A stretch of DNA of 36,460 nucleotides, taken from the NCBI GenBank assembly GCA_030536455.1, contig JAUNPZ010000006.1:1-36460 (forward strand), written 5' to 3'. Shown piece after piece: positions 32,777 to 36,460 of this stretch. Positions within the stretch are counted from its first letter, which is position 1. The number at the start of each line of letters is the position of its first letter. The stretch comes from Lachnospiraceae bacterium (GTDB taxonomy: Bacteria; Bacillota; Clostridia; Lachnospirales; Lachnospiraceae). The position numbers and the translations under genes are program-made. Below the pieces are notes generated by a model, which was not told where the DNA came from, did not search any database, and worked only from the letters and a program-made list of their open reading frames with translations.

Positions 32777-32907
32777 AAAGATCCTCCTTTTCTCTCTTCA
32801 CATTTATTCTCCGCATTTATTCTTTCCATTTTTCTCAGTCCATCTTTCTCGTTCTTCCGGCACGCTCCGCCTTCTGTCCCATGGCCGTCAGAACCCAGTT
32901 CCCGCCG

Positions 32908-34185
32908 CTACTGGTAAAAGGTAAGGAACGCCGGCACCGCCACAATCACCATCACAACTCCCAGCATAAAGAACAAAGGAACCAGAAGCTTTGTGGCCGC
33001 CTCTTCACCCTGACGCCTGGCCAGGTTTTTCCGCTGTTCAAATGCATCTGTCATCTCCAGCTGCAGGAGCTGGCGCAGATTTTTCGTTCCGGTCTTCCGA
33101 TTCTGCTCCAGCAGTCCGGCAAGCTTTAAGTATGGCTGCAGGACACAGCGCCTTCCAAATTCCTCGTAGGCCTTCCCCTCCGGGGTTCCGCTTCGAAGCT
33201 GATAGTAGGTTTGAAGCATCTCCTCATAGGCAGGACGCTCCTCGCTGCCCCTCTCCCGCCGTTCCTGATAGTCGAGAGCAATCCGTTCCCACGCTGTCCG
33301 CACGGTCATCCCGGCGCCCAGAAAAATCTGAAGCTTCGATACGACTTCTGAATAATCCAGAAGAAGCTTCCGCTCCCTTCCTTTTTTCTGTTCCTTTTCC
33401 TCGCTCTTCCCCCTGGCTCTTAGAAGAACTGCCAGAACCGGCCCCAGAACCAGCAGCCAGATATGCTCCCCGCTGTCCCGGCGGCGGTAATCCAAAGCTT
33501 TCCCTTCATATTCGCCAGGCAGGTAGAAACCGGCCTCTTCTCTGCTTCCATGTTCGCTGTCCTGAATCTGCTCTAAAAGCCCCTTCTGTCTCTTTTCAGC
33601 CTCCGTCAGAAGCGGAGGAAACACACGAACTGGGAGGGGAAACGTTCCGGAATTCCCCCTGCCGTCCAGAATCTCCGCTGTCAGCATCACCGGACTTCCC
33701 TTCTGTGCGTCTGCCTGACCGCCATAGACATGACCGGACGTATCCACAAGTTCTGTATTCTCCGAGGTCCACCGGATTCGAAATCCCGTCTCATTATCCT
33801 TCGAAACCAGCTTCAGATTCTCTCTTACCTCTGCCAGACTTTCATTCGTTCCCAGTATCCGTTCTCCCAGGCTGTTCCCCAGCCTCTCTATGGCCGCTTT
33901 CGCCTCCTCGTTCGTATACTGACGCTCCCAGACCGGGAATTCGACTTCTACTGCATCCTCCTCCAGTCCTTCTACAAGAAGCTGAACCTTCTCTTCGCCC
34001 TGGCCATACCCATTTCGAAAAAGATACCTTTCCTGCAGCGGGTCCTGTCCTGCCTGAAACTCTGCCAGCAAAAACAGCAGAACGCCCAGGAGAACACAGA
34101 ATATCTCGGCTGTTTTGATGGAAACGCTTTTTCCGTTAAACCGGAATGTCAAGAATCCTTTTTGATAACCAAAACGCAAATACAT
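32908..34185 (-). CDS. TadC-like type II secretion F domain protein with Ig-like insert
   Basis: 425 aa. The membrane platform half is at the C-terminus: soluble F domain (about 270-380, LLLDYSEVVSKLQIFLGAGMTVRTAW), then a terminal membrane segment (LLVPLFFMLGVVMVIVAVPAFLTFY). The N-terminus is unusual: one membrane segment (about 27-42), then about 180 extracytoplasmic residues before the next membrane segment (IWLLVLGPVLAVLLRA, about 240-258). Within them RIRWTSENTELVDTSG resembles an atrophied bacterial Ig domain. The ATG overlaps the TadB 3' end by 50 bases. TadB and TadC form the inner-membrane platform on which CpaF acts. Confidence 0.85.
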   Translation of the reverse strand: MYLRFGYQKGFLTFRFNGKSVSIKTAEIFCVLLGVLLFLLAEFQAGQDPLQERYLFRNGYGQGEEKVQLLVEGLEEDAVEVEFPVWERQYTNEEAKAAIERLGNSLGERILGTNESLAEVRENLKLVSKDNETGFRIRWTSENTELVDTSGHVYGGQADAQKGSPVMLTAEILDGRGNSGTFPLPVRVFPPLLTEAEKRQKGLLEQIQDSEHGSREEAGFYLPGEYEGKALDYRRRDSGEHIWLLVLGPVLAVLLRARGKSEEKEQKKGRERKLLLDYSEVVSKLQIFLGAGMTVRTAWERIALDYQERRERGSEERPAYEEMLQTYYQLRSGTPEGKAYEEFGRRCVLQPYLKLAGLLEQNRKTGTKNLRQLLQLEMTDAFEQRKNLARRQGEEAATKLLVPLFFMLGVVMVIVAVPAFLTFYQ

Positions 34186-34873
34186 ACACCCCCAGACAGA
34201 CTGTCATCAGTCCTCTTCCAAGACCGCTTTCATACATCATTCCAAAAAACCCCGGAGAAGCGCTGTCTATGTAGAAAATCAGGAAAAACGGAATCAGATT
34301 CATAATCTTCTGCTCCAGCTTCTTCGACGCCGTCATATTCGCGATTTCCTCCCGCACCTGATTTTTGTCCCGGATTACACCGGCAGTCTGATTGATGATT
34401 ACAACCAGGTCCCCGCCGCTTCGCTTCGCCGCCTTAAAAACCTGCGCAAAGTTTTTCACATCCTCCAGCCCGCTTCGGTCCGCAAAATCAAAAAACACCT
34501 GTTCAACCGTGCGATTCATCTGCACCTGTCTGGCCATCCCGGAAAATTCCCGGTTGATCATCCCGTCTTCACCGTAAAGCATATCCAGCTCCCGGCTGCT
34601 GTTGACCAGCGCATTCTCGATGGAATAACCGGCGCTTAGATTCGCTGCCAGAATCAGTATCCCTTCCTTAAACTCCTGGTTCAGCCGAAATAACCGGGCC
34701 TCCTTTAACATCCTCCGGTGAAAAATCGGATAACTCATCCCCAGCGGCAGAAAAAGGACAAATACCATCAGACTCCGGTAAAACGTGTAGGCCACCAGCG
34801 CACAGGCACCGATTCCCTCCGCTCCATAGAGAAGCCACTCTGCGGCAGTAAGCTGGTAGTGTTCATAATTCAT
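34136..34873 (-). CDS. TadB-like type II secretion F domain protein
   Basis: 245 aa, platform protein of the Tad machine. It has N-terminal membrane segments (about 15-50, with LMVFVLFLPLGMSYP), a soluble F domain (about 62-175: FKEGILILAANLSAGYSIENAL, FADRSGLEDVKNFAQVFKAAKRSGGDL) and two terminal membrane segments (IMNLIPFFLIFYID, GLMTVCLGVYVFAFWL). ATG 34873 overlaps the CpaF stop codon by a few bases and lacks a strong SD, so it should rely on coupled translation. A longer frame to 35227 is an artefact of the CpaF repeat region. Confidence 0.9.
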   Translation of the reverse strand: MNYEHYQLTAAEWLLYGAEGIGACALVAYTFYRSLMVFVLFLPLGMSYPIFHRRMLKEARLFRLNQEFKEGILILAANLSAGYSIENALVNSSRELDMLYGEDGMINREFSGMARQVQMNRTVEQVFFDFADRSGLEDVKNFAQVFKAAKRSGGDLVVIINQTAGVIRDKNQVREEIANMTASKKLEQKIMNLIPFFLIFYIDSASPGFFGMMYESGLGRGLMTVCLGVYVFAFWLSKRILDIPV

Positions 34874-36431
34874 AGCCCGCGGCCCACAGTTTTTCCTTCC
34901 TGGAAAGCTCCCCCACCCGGACAAGACGCCCTTTAACCGGCCCTTTTTTCTGCGGTCCGCCGGAGCCTGCGCCCTTTCGCCCCTTCCGTCCTCTTTGATT
35001 GTCCTTCCCGTCTTCCTTTTTCTCACCCCTTCTATCGCTCTTTCTATCGCTCCTTCTGTCGCTTTTTTCATCGCGCGCCCCAGCTTTCGTCCCGTCGCGC
35101 GTCCCGTCTTTCTTTCCATCGCAGGTCCCATCTTTCTTTCCGTCATGCATCCCGTCCTTCTCTCCATCGCAGGTCCTGTCTTTCTTTTCCTCCGCCCGGT
35201 CTGCAGATTTTCCATCGGGCCTGCCATCCGCTTCCCTTCCCAGGCCCGTCTTCTGATTCATCTGCATTCCCTCTCCCGGCCCTCCTTCCTTTCCCTCTTC
35301 CCGGAAGGAAAACAGCGGATTTAACAAAATTTCTCCATCCTTCATGCCCACCAGCTCGACGATATCCAAAAGTCTCCTGCTTCTGTCACGAAGCCGGCCC
35401 AGCTGCACCACGATATCCACTGCGGCACAAATCTGGCTGCGGATTGCGGTAAGCGGCAGATCCGCCGCCATGAGCACCATAGATTCCAGGCGGGACAGCA
35501 TATCACGCGGACTGTTTGCATGTCCGGTCCCCATCCCGCTGTGTCCCGTGTTGAAGGCCGTTAAAAGGTCGAAGGCTTCTCCCGACCGGACCTCTCCTAC
35601 GATAATCCTGGCCGGATTCATCCGCAGGGACGCCTTGATCAGATCCCGGATGGTAACGGCTCCTTCCCCCTCGCTGTTCGCATTCCTTGCTTCCAGGCGA
35701 ATCAGGTTGGGAACCTGCTGTATCTGCAGCTCTGCCGAATCCTCGATGGTAATTACCCGCTCCTCCTCCGGAATAAAGGCAGAAAGCGCATTTAAAAAGG
35801 TACTTTTCCCGGAGTTGGTGCCTCCGCTGATTAAGATATTGTAGCCGGAGACGACCAGCACCTTTAAGAATTCGGCGGCTTCCTCCGTGACCGACTGATA
35901 CTGAATCAGCTTTTCCATGGTAATCGGCTCCGGGAATTTTCGAATCGTCACAGCCGGGCCGTCCAGGGAAACCGGAGGCAGCACCACATGAACTCTGGAG
36001 CCGTCCTCCAGCCTGGCGTCCACAATCGGCGAGGAGACATTCACAATCCGGTTCACCCGGCTTACAATCTGCTGAATCAGGTCCTCAAGCTGCTCCTCAC
36101 TGTCAAAACATTTGTCCCACAGAAGCGTCTGTCCCTTCCGCTCGATAAAGATATGCTCCCTGCCATTTACCATAATCTCCGTCACCTGGTCATCATCTAC
36201 CAGCTCCTGAAGAATTCCGAGACGGCGGAAGGAATCGAAGAGACGAGTCCGCAGGTCCATCTTTTCCTTTAATGGCACAAACTCCCGCTTCCCCAGCTCC
36301 AGTACCTCCCGGTCAATCATTTCCCATAATTCATCATCACTTAAACTTCTCCGATTCTCTATCTCCTCCATAATCCGGCCCTGCAGCCGCTTATACAGAG
36401 AAACCGGCCCGCTCCCCGCTTCCCCAGACAT
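34863..36431 (-). CDS. CpaF/TadA secretion ATPase with repeat-rich tail
   Basis: 522-aa cytoplasmic ATPase that powers Flp pilus assembly. N-terminal region 1-150 is typical (VDDDQVTEIMVNG, SSPIVDARLEDGSR). Walker A is SGGTNSGKST (K209), and ITIEDSAELQI and RIIVGEVRSGEA (Walker B/Asp box region) follow, as well as HSGMGTGHANS (His box). After residue 385 comes an extended low-complexity segment, with four 8-aa units T-C/H/R-DG-KDG (35079-35174) and SDRRSDRK runs. The tail ends VGELSRKEKLWAAGYEL, which looks like the native C-terminus. AGGAGGG precedes the ATG. The linker is an unusual insertion between core and tail. The start of the operon lies beyond the window. Confidence 0.95.
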   Translation of the reverse strand: MSGEAGSGPVSLYKRLQGRIMEEIENRRSLSDDELWEMIDREVLELGKREFVPLKEKMDLRTRLFDSFRRLGILQELVDDDQVTEIMVNGREHIFIERKGQTLLWDKCFDSEEQLEDLIQQIVSRVNRIVNVSSPIVDARLEDGSRVHVVLPPVSLDGPAVTIRKFPEPITMEKLIQYQSVTEEAAEFLKVLVVSGYNILISGGTNSGKSTFLNALSAFIPEEERVITIEDSAELQIQQVPNLIRLEARNANSEGEGAVTIRDLIKASLRMNPARIIVGEVRSGEAFDLLTAFNTGHSGMGTGHANSPRDMLSRLESMVLMAADLPLTAIRSQICAAVDIVVQLGRLRDRSRRLLDIVELVGMKDGEILLNPLFSFREEGKEGGPGEGMQMNQKTGLGREADGRPDGKSADRAEEKKDRTCDGEKDGMHDGKKDGTCDGKKDGTRDGTKAGARDEKSDRRSDRKSDRRGEKKEDGKDNQRGRKGRKGAGSGGPQKKGPVKGRLVRVGELSRKEKLWAAGYEL

Positions 36432-36460
36432 TCCTCATCCCTCCTGACTGCCATCTGCTG

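Noticed and set aside
32991..34118. Plus-strand frame of 375 codons opposite the TadC-like gene
   Set aside because: Pro/Ser/Arg-rich with no domain; an antisense shadow of a GC-biased gene.
34874..35227. N-terminal extension of TadB
   Set aside because: It is the CpaF repeat region in another frame; the TadB start overlaps the CpaF stop.

Overview
The window looks like chromosome of a Lachnospiraceae-type Firmicute (order Eubacteriales). Base composition is moderate, most genes start 5-10 nt after AGGAGG-like Shine-Dalgarno sites, and the content fits: MecA, a CwlD-type amidase, a two-cluster clostridial ferredoxin, a TSCPD (TIGR03905-like) protein, a DUF1858 redox protein, DUF6147 and DUF5702 proteins, and a clostridial Flp/Tad locus. 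No rRNA, tRNA, CRISPR array or insertion sequence was seen. The species is not identifiable from sequence alone.

Left part (1-21.9 kb). A YesM/YesN-like two-component system is followed by a cytoplasmic SGNH (CE12-like) rhamnogalacturonan acetylesterase, which resembles the pectin-use module of Bacillus. Housekeeping genes follow: a coiled-coil membrane protein, an 88-aa unknown protein behind a possible attenuator, pgi, a membrane protein with a low-complexity tail, mtnN, and the TSCPD protein. A minus-strand cell-envelope block comes next (CwlD-like amidase, metallophosphoesterase lipoprotein candidate, GH18/SH3 protein). It is preceded on that strand by a 126-aa unknown, a lysine-less P-loop ATPase and a Ser/Thr kinase fused to a similar P-loop ATPase. 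Then come mecA, a DUF1858 protein, ferredoxin, a class I glutamine amidotransferase and a MerR-type protein swollen by peptide repeats.

Middle (22-26.7 kb). A DUF6147 secreted protein and a DUF4367 anti-sigma-like protein are separated from an ECF sigma factor by a MurG paralogue on the opposite strand. The MurG gene has a long structured leader. A HIT protein and a rhomboid protease follow.

Right part (26.7-36.4 kb). A minus-strand Tad (type IVb pilus/secretion) operon reads in order: CpaF ATPase, TadB, TadC with an Ig-like insertion, a 57-aa Flp pilin, a DUF5702 protein, a TadE-like protein with two Cys/His modules, prepilin peptidase, a second TadE-like protein, and a DUF6382/FHA membrane protein. 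Many genes overlap by a few bases, implying coupled translation. The FHA protein together with the kinase-ATPase and its neighbour ATPase elsewhere in the window suggests a phospho-threonine-regulated Tad machine. This is the best candidate for a poorly described system, and the link is inference.

A recurrent theme is that bidirectional terminators are built into the 3' ends of convergent genes, and that hydrophilic linkers have expanded by short in-frame tandem repeats.
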